Assembly (NCBI RefSeq): GCF_002364335.1
Contig: NZ_DEXW01000064.1
Location: 32,509 to 96,508 of the forward strand
Reading direction: 5' to 3'
From: Winogradskyella sp. UBA3174
Lineage (GTDB): Bacteria; Bacteroidota; Bacteroidia; Flavobacteriales; Flavobacteriaceae
Length of the DNA: 64,000 nt
Shown here piece after piece: positions 27,146-36,653 of the stretch (position 1 is the first letter of the stretch; the number at the start of each line of letters is the position of its first letter). The notes beneath the pieces were generated by a model, which saw nothing but the letters and a program-made list of their open reading frames with translations, did not search any database and had not been told where the DNA came from. A program made the translations under genes and the position numbers.

Positions 27146-29272
27146 TTACGATTCAACTCCTTTAGCTGCCTTAATTACTTCTTCAGAAACATTAGAAGGA
27201 GTTTCAGCATAGTGAGAAAATTCCATTGTTGATGTTGCACGGCCTGAAGATAATGTTCTTAATGTAGTTACATAACCAAACATTTCTGATAATGGTACAG
27301 TAGCTTTTACAGTTTTTGCACCAGCTCTATCACCCATATCACTCATCTGACCTCTTCTTCTATTTAAATCACCTACAATATCACCCATGTTTTCTTCAGG
27401 TGTAATAACCTCAAGTTTCATGATTGGCTCCATTATAACTGCCTTAGCGGCTCTTGCAGAATTCTTAAATCCTAATTTTGCTGCTAATTCGAATGATAAT
27501 TGATCAGAATCCACATCATGATAAGATCCATCTCTCAATGTCACTTTCATAGAATCTACTTCAAAACCTGCCAATGGCCCATTAATCATAGCCATTTTAA
27601 ATCCTTTTTCAATTGAAGGTATAAATTCTTTAGGAACGTTACCACCTTTAATTACAGATTCAAACTGAAGACCTACAACACCTTCATCTGCTGGCTCAAT
27701 CGTAAATACGATATCAGCAAATTTACCACGACCACCAGATTGTTTCTTGTAAACCTCCCTATGATTTGCAGATTGTGTAATAGCCTCTTTATATTCAACT
27801 TGTGGCTGACCTTGGTTAACCTCAACTTTAAATTCTCTTCTTAAACGATCCACAATTACATCTAAATGTAATTCACCCATTCCAGAAATAATAGTCTGTC
27901 CTGAAGCTTCGTCTGAACGCACTGTAAATGTTGGATCTTCTTCAGCTAATTTAGCTAAACCAATACCTAACTTATCTACATCTGCTTTTGTCTTAGGCTC
28001 AACCGCGATACCAATTACCGGATCAGGGAAGTCCATAGATTCTAAAACGATAGGATGTTTTTCTGATGTCAATGTATCTCCCGTTTTAATAGATTTAAAT
28101 CCAACAGCAGCTCCAATATCACCAGCTTCGATAAAATCAATTGCATTCTGCTTATTAGCATGCATTTGATAAATACGAGAAATACGCTCTTTTTTACCTG
28201 ATCGGTTGTTTAACACATACGAACCTGCATCTAAACGACCAGAATAGGCACGAAAAAATGCTAAACGTCCTACAAAGGGATCCGTTGCAATTTTAAATGC
28301 TAAAGCAGCAAAAGGTTCATCAACGCTTGGCTTACGAATTTCTTCTTTCTCTGTATCTGGATTCATTCCAATGATACCTTCCTTATCCATTGGAGAAGGT
28401 AAATAACGACAGACAGCATCTAATAAAAACTGTACCCCTTTATTTTTGAAAGCAGAACCACAAACCATAGGAATGATTGCCATATCCATAACAGCAGCTC
28501 TAAGTGCATTGTGCACTTCGTCTTCTGTGATAGAATTTTCATCTTCCATGTACTTCTCTAGTAGGTTCTCATCGTAACTTGCTACTTCTTCAATAAGTTT
28601 GCCACGAAGAATCCTTGACTCTTCTTTAAGCTCTTCAGGTATATCAACTACATCAAAAGTCGCACCCATTCCTTCTTCATGCCAAACAATAGCTCTATTC
28701 TTAACTAAATCGACAATACCTTTAAAGTTCTCTTCGTCACCAATGTTTAAAACGATAGGCACAGCATTTGAACCTAGCATTTCTTTAACTTGTTTGCAAA
28801 CCATCATAAAATCAGATCCTTGACGGTCCATTTTATTTACGAAACCAATTCTTGGTACTTTGTAGTTATCTGCTAATCTCCAGTTAGTTTCAGACTGAGG
28901 CTCAACGCCATCAACTGCACTAAATAAGAACACCAAACCATCTAGTACACGTAAAGAACGGTTTACTTCAACCGTAAAATCTACGTGACCAGGTGTGTCA
29001 ATTATATTAAAATGGTAATCCTTCGTTTCTGAAAGGATTTCAGCATTTTCCTTTGGAAACTGCCATGTACAGGTTGTAGCTGCCGAAGTAATTGTAATAC
29101 CACGTTCTTGTTCTTGCTCCATCCAGTCCATTGTTGCAGCACCATCATGAACCTCACCAATTTTGTGAGAAACTCCTGTATAATAAAGAATACGCTCTGT
29201 AGTCGTGGTTTTACCAGCATCAATATGCGCGGCAATACCTATATTTCTTGTATATTTTAAATCTCTTGCCAT
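27146..29272 (-). CDS. fusA: Elongation factor G
   Basis: GTPase that drives tRNA-mRNA translocation and, with RRF, ribosome recycling. 708 residues, full length. G1 IAAHIDAGKTTTTERILYYT, G3 DTPGHVDFTVEV and G4 NKMDRQGSD are visible, followed by domains II-V; domain IV has VEYKEAITQSANHREVYKKQ and domain V ends in the EVIKAAKG tail. It is 7 bases after rpsG. Confidence 0.98.
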   Translation of the reverse strand: MARDLKYTRNIGIAAHIDAGKTTTTERILYYTGVSHKIGEVHDGAATMDWMEQEQERGITITSAATTCTWQFPKENAEILSETKDYHFNIIDTPGHVDFTVEVNRSLRVLDGLVFLFSAVDGVEPQSETNWRLADNYKVPRIGFVNKMDRQGSDFMMVCKQVKEMLGSNAVPIVLNIGDEENFKGIVDLVKNRAIVWHEEGMGATFDVVDIPEELKEESRILRGKLIEEVASYDENLLEKYMEDENSITEDEVHNALRAAVMDMAIIPMVCGSAFKNKGVQFLLDAVCRYLPSPMDKEGIIGMNPDTEKEEIRKPSVDEPFAALAFKIATDPFVGRLAFFRAYSGRLDAGSYVLNNRSGKKERISRIYQMHANKQNAIDFIEAGDIGAAVGFKSIKTGDTLTSEKHPIVLESMDFPDPVIGIAVEPKTKADVDKLGIGLAKLAEEDPTFTVRSDEASGQTIISGMGELHLDVIVDRLRREFKVEVNQGQPQVEYKEAITQSANHREVYKKQSGGRGKFADIVFTIEPADEGVVGLQFESVIKGGNVPKEFIPSIEKGFKMAMINGPLAGFEVDSMKVTLRDGSYHDVDSDQLSFELAAKLGFKNSARAAKAVIMEPIMKLEVITPEENMGDIVGDLNRRRGQMSDMGDRAGAKTVKATVPLSEMFGYVTTLRTLSSGRATSTMEFSHYAETPSNVSEEVIKAAKGVES

Positions 29273-29278
29273 TTCCTA

Positions 29279-29755
29279 TTAAAATCTAAAGTGAGAGAAT
29301 GCTTTATTTGCCTCTGCCATTTTATGAGTATCAGATCTCTTTTTAACAGCCGCACCTTCTTCTTTTGCTGCAGCTAATACTTCTGAAGCTAATCGTTGTG
29401 CCATAGACTTTTCGTTTCTCTTACGTGAAAAGCTAATTAACCATTTCATCGCAGTTGAAACCTTACGGTCTGGACGAATTTGCATTGGAATTTGGAATGT
29501 AGCACCACCAACACGACGACTACGTACTTCTACGTGAGGCATCACATTAGATAACGCTTCTTTCCAAACCTCTAAAGCTGTTTTTTCGTCATCATTCTTT
29601 TTCTCTTCAACAATATCAATTGCATCATAGAATACTTTAAAAGCTGTAGACTTCTTACCATCCCACATCATCATGTTAACAAAACGTGTTACTAACTGAT
29701 CATTAAATTTTGGATCTGGTAAAAGCGGTCTCTTTTTTGCTGCTCTTTTTCTCAT
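29279..29755 (-). CDS. rpsG: 30S ribosomal protein S7 (uS7)
   Basis: Primary 16S-binding protein that organises the small-subunit head. 158 residues. MRKRAAKKRPLLPDPKFNDQ, NVMPHVEVRSRRVGGATFQI and KRSDTHKMAEANKAFSHFRF are diagnostic. Between rpsL and fusA. Confidence 0.98.
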   Translation of the reverse strand: MRKRAAKKRPLLPDPKFNDQLVTRFVNMMMWDGKKSTAFKVFYDAIDIVEEKKNDDEKTALEVWKEALSNVMPHVEVRSRRVGGATFQIPMQIRPDRKVSTAMKWLISFSRKRNEKSMAQRLASEVLAAAKEEGAAVKKRSDTHKMAEANKAFSHFRF

Positions 29756-29778
29756 GTCTTCTTCTTAAAGTTTTTTAA

Positions 29779-30153
29779 TTACTTCTTAGGGCGTTTTGCT
29801 CCGTACTTAGATCTACGTTGTGTCCTTCCAGCAACACCTGCTGTATCTAAGGCACCACGAACGATGTGATATCTAACACCTGGCAAATCTTTTACCCTTC
29901 CACCTCTAACCAATACTATCGAGTGCTCTTGTAAATTGTGACCTTCTCCACCAATGTATGCATTTACTTCGTTTCCGTTTGTTAAACGAACCCTTGCTAC
30001 CTTACGCATTGCTGAGTTAGGTTTCTTAGGTGTCGTTGTATAAACACGAGTACATACACCACGTCTTTGAGGACACGAATCTAAAGCAGCCGATTTACTC
30101 TTCTTGGTTATTTTGGCTCTTCCTTTTCGTACTAATTGTGAAATTGTTGGCAT
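29779..30153 (-). CDS. rpsL: 30S ribosomal protein S12 (uS12)
   Basis: Decoding-centre protein; its mutations give streptomycin resistance. 124 residues. The segment TTPKKPNSAMRKVARVRLTN contains Lys at the position where streptomycin-resistance changes arise, and RVKDLPGVRYHIVRGALDT holds the second site; both look wild type. It is the first gene of the cluster, preceded by a clear promoter. Confidence 0.98.
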   Translation of the reverse strand: MPTISQLVRKGRAKITKKSKSAALDSCPQRRGVCTRVYTTTPKKPNSAMRKVARVRLTNGNEVNAYIGGEGHNLQEHSIVLVRGGRVKDLPGVRYHIVRGALDTAGVAGRTQRRSKYGAKRPKK

Positions 30154-30179
30154 ATATTTCTATATAAAATTTTATTAAT

Positions 30180-30193
30180 CCTCACTTTTGAGG
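30180..30193 (-). promoter_or_regulatory. Stem-loop at the 5' end of the ribosomal cluster mRNA
   Basis: CCTCA-AAAG-TGAGG on the minus strand folds within the first bases after the predicted transcription start (about 30192). Such a 5'-terminal hairpin would shield the mRNA end. About 26 A/T-rich bases then lead to the rpsL ATG. Confidence 0.5.
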
Positions 30194-30197
30194 GGTG

Positions 30198-30227
30198 CAA
30201 ATGTAGTAATTAATATCTATTATTCAA
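30198..30227 (-). promoter_or_regulatory. Promoter of the str-S10-spc-alpha cluster
   Basis: On the minus strand TTG (30227-30225), then exactly 19 bases, then TACATTTG (30205-30198): a full match to the Bacteroidota -33 TTG / -7 TAnnTTTG consensus. It sits about 45 bases upstream of rpsL, the first gene. Confidence 0.8.
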
Positions 30228-30330
30228 ACACTTGAGAATTAATTTTTGAAAGAAATATAAACTTTCATTTTACACATATATATAATGGTCTATTTTTACG
30301 TTACTATAAGAGTTATTTCATATTCAATTA

Positions 30331-32016
30331 ATGACATTCGTAAAACGCTTTATTCTTCTTTTAATTTTTATTTGCTCAAATCAAATTACTGCGCAATCGC
30401 TCAATTTAAAGATTACAGCAGAAAACGAAGAGCGAACAAAAACCATTGACTCTTTAGGATATAATAGTCTATTTGACAACTATAATAATTTAGAATCTGA
30501 AGTTAATGATTTAGCTAAACAGCTCGCTCGGTTTGGTTATATAGACACAACTATTGAGCGCATTACCAAAAAGAATGACACACTTTTTAATGCAGAATTA
30601 TTTCTAGGTGAAAAAATAAACTCCATTAGAATATATTATGATTCAGACTTTGATCCCGAATTATTAAATTTTATTACACATTCAAAAAACGAAAACTCAT
30701 TTGAATTAGAGATTAGTTCACTTGAAAATATATTAAATGAATTAAATTCTAAAATTGCAGAACAAGGCGATCCGTTTTCATCGTTACAACTTGTAAATAT
30801 TTCAAAATTTAGTCCTAATTTAATATCAGCAGATTTAAAAATTGTTAGCAATCAAAAAAGGCGTATTGATAAAATCATTGTAAAAGGCTATGAAAATTTC
30901 CCTAAGTCTTATATTAAAAGGTTTTTAAAATTAAGAACCGGAAAATCCTTCAATTTAAATGCTATTAAAGAAAAAGTTGAACTTTTAGAAGATCTACGTT
31001 TTGCAAGAACTATTAAAGACCCAGAGGTTTTATTTACTAAGGATTCTACGACACTATATTTATATGTAGAAAAAACAAGAACTAATAATTTTGATGGATT
31101 TCTAGGCTTTGGAACTAATGAGAATACGAATAAAATAGAGTTTGATGGCTACTTAGACTTGAGACTTATTAATAACCTTAATTTTGGCGAGACCTTAAAT
31201 CTATTTTACAAGAGTGATGAGATAGATCAACAAACCTTTAGAGTAGATACTGATTTACCTTACTTATTTGGTTCACCAATAGGGCTAGAAGTAGGACTAC
31301 AACTATTTAGAAAGGACTCAACATTTTCAACCGCTAATCAATATGCTAAAATAAATTATCAAATTAATTCTAGACACACTTTTGGTATTGGCATAACGTC
31401 TATAAGCTCAACCAATCTGCTAGAAAATGATACTGCAATTTTAAATGATTATACAACTAATTATTACACACTGAATTATAACTACATAAAACCTCAACCA
31501 TACGACCCTTTGTTTCCTATTAACTTTTGGTTTGATTTATCTACAGGTTTTGGCGATAGAACTAACGATTTAGGATCACAAAAACAAAATTTATTTACTT
31601 TAGATACTTATAAGATTTTTAATTTAAATAACAAAAACAGTATCTATACAAGACTAAACGGATCTATTTTAAACTCAGACGATTATTTAGACAATGAATT
31701 ATTTAGGTTTGGTGGTATTAATTCTATCCGTGGTTTTGAAGAAAATAGTTTAGTTGCCAATCTTTATGGAGTTATAAACACCGAATACCGTTATAGACTA
31801 AGTAATAGTATATATGTGCATTCAGTTTTAGATGCTGCTTATTTTGAAAATCAAATTACAAACAGCAAACAAAAGCTTTTTGGGTTTGGATTTGGTTTAG
31901 GATTAATTACCAATGCAGGTCTTTTTAGATTAAACTATTCTAGTGGAAAAACAGAAAATCGTCAATTTAAGCTATCCGATTCAAAAATCCATCTAAGTTT
32001 AACGGCTACTTTTTAA
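30331..32016 (+). CDS. Omp85/BamA-TamA-like outer membrane protein with POTRA region
   Basis: A 561-residue outer-membrane protein. A signal peptide is visible (about 1-21, ending ITAQ). An N-terminal periplasmic part includes a POTRA-like segment near residues 175-245 (RRIDKIIVKGYENFPKSYI). The C-terminal half is a beta barrel with the Omp85 hallmark RGF in INSIRGFEENS and a terminal strand ending in aromatic Phe (LSLTATF), the Bam recognition signal. It is shorter than BamA and could be a TamA- or ShlB-type member; its client is unknown. It stands alone between divergent rpsL and the next secreted-protein gene. Confidence 0.75.
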   Translation: MTFVKRFILLLIFICSNQITAQSLNLKITAENEERTKTIDSLGYNSLFDNYNNLESEVNDLAKQLARFGYIDTTIERITKKNDTLFNAELFLGEKINSIRIYYDSDFDPELLNFITHSKNENSFELEISSLENILNELNSKIAEQGDPFSSLQLVNISKFSPNLISADLKIVSNQKRRIDKIIVKGYENFPKSYIKRFLKLRTGKSFNLNAIKEKVELLEDLRFARTIKDPEVLFTKDSTTLYLYVEKTRTNNFDGFLGFGTNENTNKIEFDGYLDLRLINNLNFGETLNLFYKSDEIDQQTFRVDTDLPYLFGSPIGLEVGLQLFRKDSTFSTANQYAKINYQINSRHTFGIGITSISSTNLLENDTAILNDYTTNYYTLNYNYIKPQPYDPLFPINFWFDLSTGFGDRTNDLGSQKQNLFTLDTYKIFNLNNKNSIYTRLNGSILNSDDYLDNELFRFGGINSIRGFEENSLVANLYGVINTEYRYRLSNSIYVHSVLDAAYFENQITNSKQKLFGFGFGLGLITNAGLFRLNYSSGKTENRQFKLSDSKIHLSLTATF

Positions 32017-32068
32017 ATAAATAGTTAGGTTTGTTAAAAAAATTAAATTAAAGTTAAAACTAGACATT

Positions 32069-33712
32069 ATGATAAGAAAACTACTCGCCTTATACTTCTT
32101 AACTTTATCAATCAATTTCTGTTTTAGCCAAAATACAGTTGGTACAATATCTATTACCGAAGATGCCTTTGAAGCGCTTACGCTGTTTAACATTAATACC
32201 AAGGCCTATCTCATAAATAATTGTGGAGAACTAGTGAATGAATGGACTAGTAATTATCTTCCTGGTAGTTCAGTATATCTGCTACCAAATGGTAATTTAC
32301 TTAGAGCAGGCCGCTTAGAAGATGGCAGTAGTGATATTGCTTTTGGTGGACAAGGAGGAATTGTAGAGCTTTTTGACTGGGATGGCAATATTGTATGGTC
32401 TTACATTTATAGCTCGAGTACTTTTAGACAACACCACGATATTTATCCTCTGCCTAATGGTAATATATTACTATTAGCTGCAACCGTAATGACTGAAGCT
32501 GAAGCTATACAAGCAGGACGCGATCCAAGCTTCCTTATAGATAACGAACTTTATAATGAGCAAATTTTAGAATTAGAACCTGTTGGCACAAACCAAGCAA
32601 ATATTGTTTGGGAATGGAATATTAATGATCATTTAATTCAAGATTTTGATGCTACAAAAGATAATTTTGGTGTAGTTGAAGATAATCCACAACGCTTAGA
32701 TATTAACTTTTTAAATGGCGGAACTGGAGGTAACAACTGGCTTCATGTTAACTCTATACAATATAATGAAGAAAGGGATCAAATTGTAATAAGCGCTAGA
32801 CGAATTAGCGAAATATGGATTATAGATCACTCTACAAGTACTGCAGAATCCGCTTCTACCACAGGAGGTACTTATAACAAAGGCGGAGACTTATTATACA
32901 GATGGGGAAATCCTGAAGCTTACAGACAAGGCTCTCCCTCTGACAGAACATTATTTGGGCAACACACCCCTCGTTTTATTAAATCTGGATTACCAAATGA
33001 AAATAAAATCATTTTATTTAACAATGGATTTCAACGTAGTCCTGAATTTTCTCAAGTAGATATTATAACTCCACCTGAATCTAGTCTTGGTGTATACGAC
33101 TATACACCTAATAGTTCCTATGGTCCTTTAAATACAGATTATACCTATTCTGATTTATCTGAAGACCCTTCAGCGTTTTTTACAGCAATTGTGAGTAGCG
33201 CACAGCAATTACCAAATGGAAATATCTTGATATGTGAAGGTAGAGATGGTTATTTCTTTGAACTAGATAGTAACAATGAAAAAGTATGGGAGTATATAAA
33301 TCCTATTAACAATAATAATGGCAACTCTACACAACAAGGAATGCCAGCTCCAGGAACAAATTTAACCTTTAGAGCTACAAAATATCCTTTGAATTTCTCT
33401 GGTTTTGATGGTAGAGATCTATCTCCTAACTTACCTCTTGAATTAAATCCAGATTTAACTCCATGTAATAACTTAAGCATAGTAGATTTTAATGAATCTG
33501 TAGTTGGCGTATACCCTAACCCAACCAATACTATTATAAACATATCTTCAACTCAAAATATTGATAAAATTGAAGTTTACAATACCCTGGGACAAAAAGT
33601 AGTAGAATCTAGATTTTCAACTATAGATTTATCATTACAAAACAGGGGCATATACTTTTTAAAAATACATTCAGTAGGGAAGATCATCTCTAGAAAAGTC
33701 ATTAAGAATTAA
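32069..33712 (+). CDS. Arylsulfotransferase-like protein with T9SS sorting domain
   Basis: A 547-residue secreted protein. Signal peptide about 1-20 (ending CFSQ). The body matches the ASST family, a six-bladed propeller: repeated NGN segments in YLLPNGNLLRAG, PLPNGNILLLAA and QLPNGNILICEG, plus HHDIYPLPNG with a catalytic-type His pair. The last ~75 residues form a type A T9SS C-terminal domain: VYPNPTNTIINISS, KIEVYNTLGQKV and GIYFLKIHSVGK. So it is probably exported by T9SS to the surface or medium. Sulfated aromatic substrates are a guess. A clear intrinsic terminator follows. Confidence 0.82.
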   Translation: MIRKLLALYFLTLSINFCFSQNTVGTISITEDAFEALTLFNINTKAYLINNCGELVNEWTSNYLPGSSVYLLPNGNLLRAGRLEDGSSDIAFGGQGGIVELFDWDGNIVWSYIYSSSTFRQHHDIYPLPNGNILLLAATVMTEAEAIQAGRDPSFLIDNELYNEQILELEPVGTNQANIVWEWNINDHLIQDFDATKDNFGVVEDNPQRLDINFLNGGTGGNNWLHVNSIQYNEERDQIVISARRISEIWIIDHSTSTAESASTTGGTYNKGGDLLYRWGNPEAYRQGSPSDRTLFGQHTPRFIKSGLPNENKIILFNNGFQRSPEFSQVDIITPPESSLGVYDYTPNSSYGPLNTDYTYSDLSEDPSAFFTAIVSSAQQLPNGNILICEGRDGYFFELDSNNEKVWEYINPINNNNGNSTQQGMPAPGTNLTFRATKYPLNFSGFDGRDLSPNLPLELNPDLTPCNNLSIVDFNESVVGVYPNPTNTIINISSTQNIDKIEVYNTLGQKVVESRFSTIDLSLQNRGIYFLKIHSVGKIISRKVIKN

Positions 33713-33738
33713 ATTTATAACTAAAATTTAAATTATAT

Positions 33739-33767
33739 AACCATCCTATTTTCAGGATGGTTTTTTT
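33739..33767 (+). terminator. Intrinsic terminator of the arylsulfotransferase-like gene
   Basis: Nine-base arms AACCATCCT (33739-33747) and AGGATGGTT (33754-33762) with a six-base loop, followed by T to 33767. The rlmB -7 element begins two bases later. Confidence 0.85.
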
Positions 33768-33768
33768 A

Positions 33769-33776
33769 TACCTTTG
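33769..33776 (+). promoter_or_regulatory. -7 promoter element of rlmB (leaderless type)
   Basis: TACCTTTG fits TAnnTTTG and ends four bases before the rlmB ATG, the same spacing as in pyrE, rarA and radC. The -33 region falls inside the preceding terminator hairpin, and no TTG is present there. Confidence 0.55.
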
Positions 33777-33780
33777 TGCC

Positions 33781-34515
33781 ATGGATAATGAAACAACTAT
33801 TTTTGGGATTAGAGCAATCATTGAAGCGATTAAATCCGGAAAAACTATTGACAAGGTTTTTTTACAAAAAGGAATTAAAGGTGAGCTTTTTCAAGAATTA
33901 GAAGGTTTATTACGAGCAGAAGGTATTAATTCATCTTACGTACCAATTGAAAAACTAAACCGATTAACAAGAGGTAATCATCAAGGTGCTGTTGCACAAA
34001 TTTCACCTATTGAGTTTCATAATATTGATGATTTAGTAATGCAAGTTATTGAGTCTGGTAAAACGCCATTATTCCTATTACTAGATCAACTAAGTGATGT
34101 TAGAAATTTTGGCGCTATAGTTAGAACTGCTGAATGTACAGGTGTCAATGGCATAATTATTCAGAAAAAAGGGGGTGCACCAATAAATGGTGATACTATT
34201 AAAACAAGTGCAGGCGCCATTTTTAAGATGCCTATTTGCAAAGTAGATCATATAAAAGATGCTGTTTTTCACATGCAATCTTCCGGAATAAAAGTTATAG
34301 CGGCAACAGAAAAAGCAAAAGACTTTTTATTTGATGTGTCCTTCAAAGAGCCTTGTGCAATAATTATGGGATCTGAAGGCAGAGGTATAAACCCATCTGT
34401 ACTAAAAGTCGTTGACGACCATGCCAAACTTCCTATTTTAGGTGAAATTGAATCTTTAAATGTTTCTGTAGCGTGTGGTGCATTCTTATACGAAGCGTTA
34501 AGACAACGTCGTTAA
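33781..34515 (+). CDS. rlmB: 23S rRNA (guanosine-2'-O-)-methyltransferase, TrmH/SpoU family
   Basis: SpoU-type (SPOUT, trefoil-knot) enzyme, by similarity RlmB, which methylates the 2'-O of a guanosine in the 23S P-loop. 244 residues: an N-terminal substrate-binding domain (IFGIRAIIEAIKSGKTIDKV), then the knot with motif 1 DQLSDVRNFGAIVRTAECTG, motif 2 AIIMGSEGRGI and motif 3 LNVSVACGAFLYEALRQ. The ATG at 33781 is preferred: an earlier in-frame start would lie in the upstream terminator. Target nucleotide is inferred from family only. Its stop overlaps that of the convergent rhomboid gene in TTAA. Confidence 0.9.
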   Translation: MDNETTIFGIRAIIEAIKSGKTIDKVFLQKGIKGELFQELEGLLRAEGINSSYVPIEKLNRLTRGNHQGAVAQISPIEFHNIDDLVMQVIESGKTPLFLLLDQLSDVRNFGAIVRTAECTGVNGIIIQKKGGAPINGDTIKTSAGAIFKMPICKVDHIKDAVFHMQSSGIKVIAATEKAKDFLFDVSFKEPCAIIMGSEGRGINPSVLKVVDDHAKLPILGEIESLNVSVACGAFLYEALRQRR

Positions 34516-35258
34516 TCCTCCTTTTTCTTAAAAATATAGTTAACTTTCGGAGACTGAAATATTTCAGTTTCAGCATCCGTTTCGATTTCTAAATCAGGTT
34601 CAAGTTCTATAAAATTACCGTCTTCATCAAAATGGCGCATAAATGGATCATCGTCTTCATTATAATTTGATTGTTCCCATCTGTAACGTTCTGGCTTAGC
34701 AACTTGATTTCTAAAAAATAAAGCAAAAGCAAACCCTGTAATTAATCCGCTTAAATGGCCCTCCCAAGACATACCCATTTTTATAGGCAACACATACCAT
34801 ATCATACTCCCATATAGAAATACAACCATCAAGGATAGAGCGATTAACCTATAGTGTTTTGCTAAAATTCCCTTAAAAAAAATAAAACTAACGAGTACAT
34901 AAATCAATCCACTAGCACCAATATGATTTCCAGAATTACCAATTAACCAAGTTAAAAAACCAGAAAGCGGTATACCGTAGAGTATAACTTTCCAAGCTAT
35001 CTTTTTATAAAAATAAAAAAGTGCTAATGATAAAACAAAAAGCGGAATAGAATTATTATAAATATGATCTATGTCTGCATGCAAAAACGGACTTGTTATA
35101 ATACCTATGAGCCCTTCTACTTTTTGGGGTCTAATACCAAAATATTTAATACTATAATCTATACGTACCTGATACCAGAAAACAAGCCATACTAAAAATA
35201 CTATCATCAGAGGATATAAGATGACACTATTAGAGTATTTAAATTGTTGCGAAGACAT
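34512..35258 (-). CDS. Rhomboid family intramembrane serine protease
   Basis: A 248-residue membrane protease that cleaves transmembrane segments. About six hydrophobic segments are visible. The catalytic Ser is in HIGASGLIYVLVSFIFFKG (GxSG-type) and the catalytic His in SWEGHLSGLITGFAFALFF. The C-terminal ~60 residues are acidic and cytosolic (DEDGNFIELEPDLEIETDAE). Substrates are unknown. Convergent with rlmB, sharing a four-base TTAA at the stops. Confidence 0.92.
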   Translation of the reverse strand: MSSQQFKYSNSVILYPLMIVFLVWLVFWYQVRIDYSIKYFGIRPQKVEGLIGIITSPFLHADIDHIYNNSIPLFVLSLALFYFYKKIAWKVILYGIPLSGFLTWLIGNSGNHIGASGLIYVLVSFIFFKGILAKHYRLIALSLMVVFLYGSMIWYVLPIKMGMSWEGHLSGLITGFAFALFFRNQVAKPERYRWEQSNYNEDDDPFMRHFDEDGNFIELEPDLEIETDAETEIFQSPKVNYIFKKKED

Positions 35259-35363
35259 ATATTAATTTGTAAAATGTACTTCAAATTTATGACCAAAACT
35301 AAAAACCATGAAATATTGTCATAACTGTTTAATAAAAGCATCCTAAGTTTAGATGGCATTTTG

Positions 35364-35371
35364 TAATTTTA
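35364..35371 (+). promoter_or_regulatory. -7 promoter element of rarA (leaderless type)
   Basis: TAATTTTA, one base off TAnnTTTG, ends four bases (GAGC) before the rarA ATG. radC has the same GAGC spacer on the other strand. Confidence 0.45.
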
Positions 35372-35375
35372 GAGC

Positions 35376-36653
35376 ATGAATATTCCTTTAGCAGAGCGCT
35401 TGCGTCCTAGAACATTAAATGACTATATAAGTCAACAACATTTAGTTGGTAAAGATGGCATACTCTACCAGCAAATTAAAAGTGGAGTTATTCCGTCACT
35501 CATACTCTGGGGACCACCTGGTATAGGAAAAACTACTTTAGCTAATATTATCGCTAATGAGTCTGAGCGTCCGTTTTTTAAATTGAGTGCTATAAACTCT
35601 GGAGTCAAAGATATTAGAGAAGTAATAGATAAGGCTAAAAAAAGTGGAGGTTTGTTTACGGCTAAAAATCCGATACTATTTATTGATGAAATTCATCGTT
35701 TTAGTAAATCACAGCAAGACTCGCTTTTAGAGGCTGTAGAAAAAGGTTGGGTGACTTTAATTGGTGCAACGACAGAAAATCCAAGTTTTGAAGTTATTTC
35801 GGCATTATTATCTAGGTGTCAGGTTTACACCCTAAATGCATTTAGTAAAGACGATTTACAATCTCTGCTTAAACGCGCACTTAAAGAAGATAACATAATT
35901 TCAAAGTTAAATATTGAATTAAAAGAAACAGAAGCCTTATTAAGATTGTCTGGAGGAGATGCGAGAAAACTCTTAAATATTTTTGAACTACTCGTAACTT
36001 CGTTCGAAAACGATAGTGTTGTTATTACAAATGAACTTGTATTAAAACAAGTACAAACTAAAACAGCACGTTACGACAAGACCGGAGAACAACATTATGA
36101 CATCATATCTGCCTTTATTAAATCTATTCGTGGCAGCGACCCTAATGCAGCCGTATATTACTTAGCACGTATGATTGAAGGAGGAGAAGATGTTAAATTT
36201 ATTGCTAGACGCTTACTGATTTTAGCTAGCGAAGATATTGGAAATGCAAATCCTACAGCATTAGTTATTGCCAATAATACGTTTCAAGCTGTATGTGTAA
36301 TCGGCCACCCAGAGTCTCGTATTGTTCTTAGTCAATGCACAACATATTTAGCTAGCTCACCTAAAAGTAATGCTGCATATGAAGCCATAAATAAAGCACA
36401 ACAGTTAGTCAAAGATACTGGTGATTTATCTGTACCTATGGCTATAAGAAATGCTCCTACTAAGCTAATGAAAGAATTGGGTTATGGTGACCAATATAAA
36501 TATGCACACAGTTATAAAAACAATTTTGCGGAACAAGAGTTTCTTCCTGAAGAAATCGCAAATACAAAATTATACGAACCAGGACATAACCAAAGAGAGC
36601 AAGCTCAAAGAAATTATTTAAAAGGGCTTTGGAGAGAGAAATATGGCTATTAA
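35376..36653 (+). CDS. rarA: Replication-associated recombination protein A (AAA+ ATPase)
   Basis: RarA/MgsA acts at stalled replication forks with SSB. 425 residues. Start region PLAERLRPRTLNDYISQQHLVG, Walker A LWGPPGIGKTTLANIIA, Walker B ILFIDEIHRFSKSQQDSLLE and sensor 1 LIGATTENPSFEV are intact, followed by the C-terminal tetramerisation domain with IKSIRGSDPNAAVYYLARM and EDIGNANPTALV. Its stop shares TTAA with the convergent hypothetical gene. Confidence 0.96.
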   Translation: MNIPLAERLRPRTLNDYISQQHLVGKDGILYQQIKSGVIPSLILWGPPGIGKTTLANIIANESERPFFKLSAINSGVKDIREVIDKAKKSGGLFTAKNPILFIDEIHRFSKSQQDSLLEAVEKGWVTLIGATTENPSFEVISALLSRCQVYTLNAFSKDDLQSLLKRALKEDNIISKLNIELKETEALLRLSGGDARKLLNIFELLVTSFENDSVVITNELVLKQVQTKTARYDKTGEQHYDIISAFIKSIRGSDPNAAVYYLARMIEGGEDVKFIARRLLILASEDIGNANPTALVIANNTFQAVCVIGHPESRIVLSQCTTYLASSPKSNAAYEAINKAQQLVKDTGDLSVPMAIRNAPTKLMKELGYGDQYKYAHSYKNNFAEQEFLPEEIANTKLYEPGHNQREQAQRNYLKGLWREKYGY

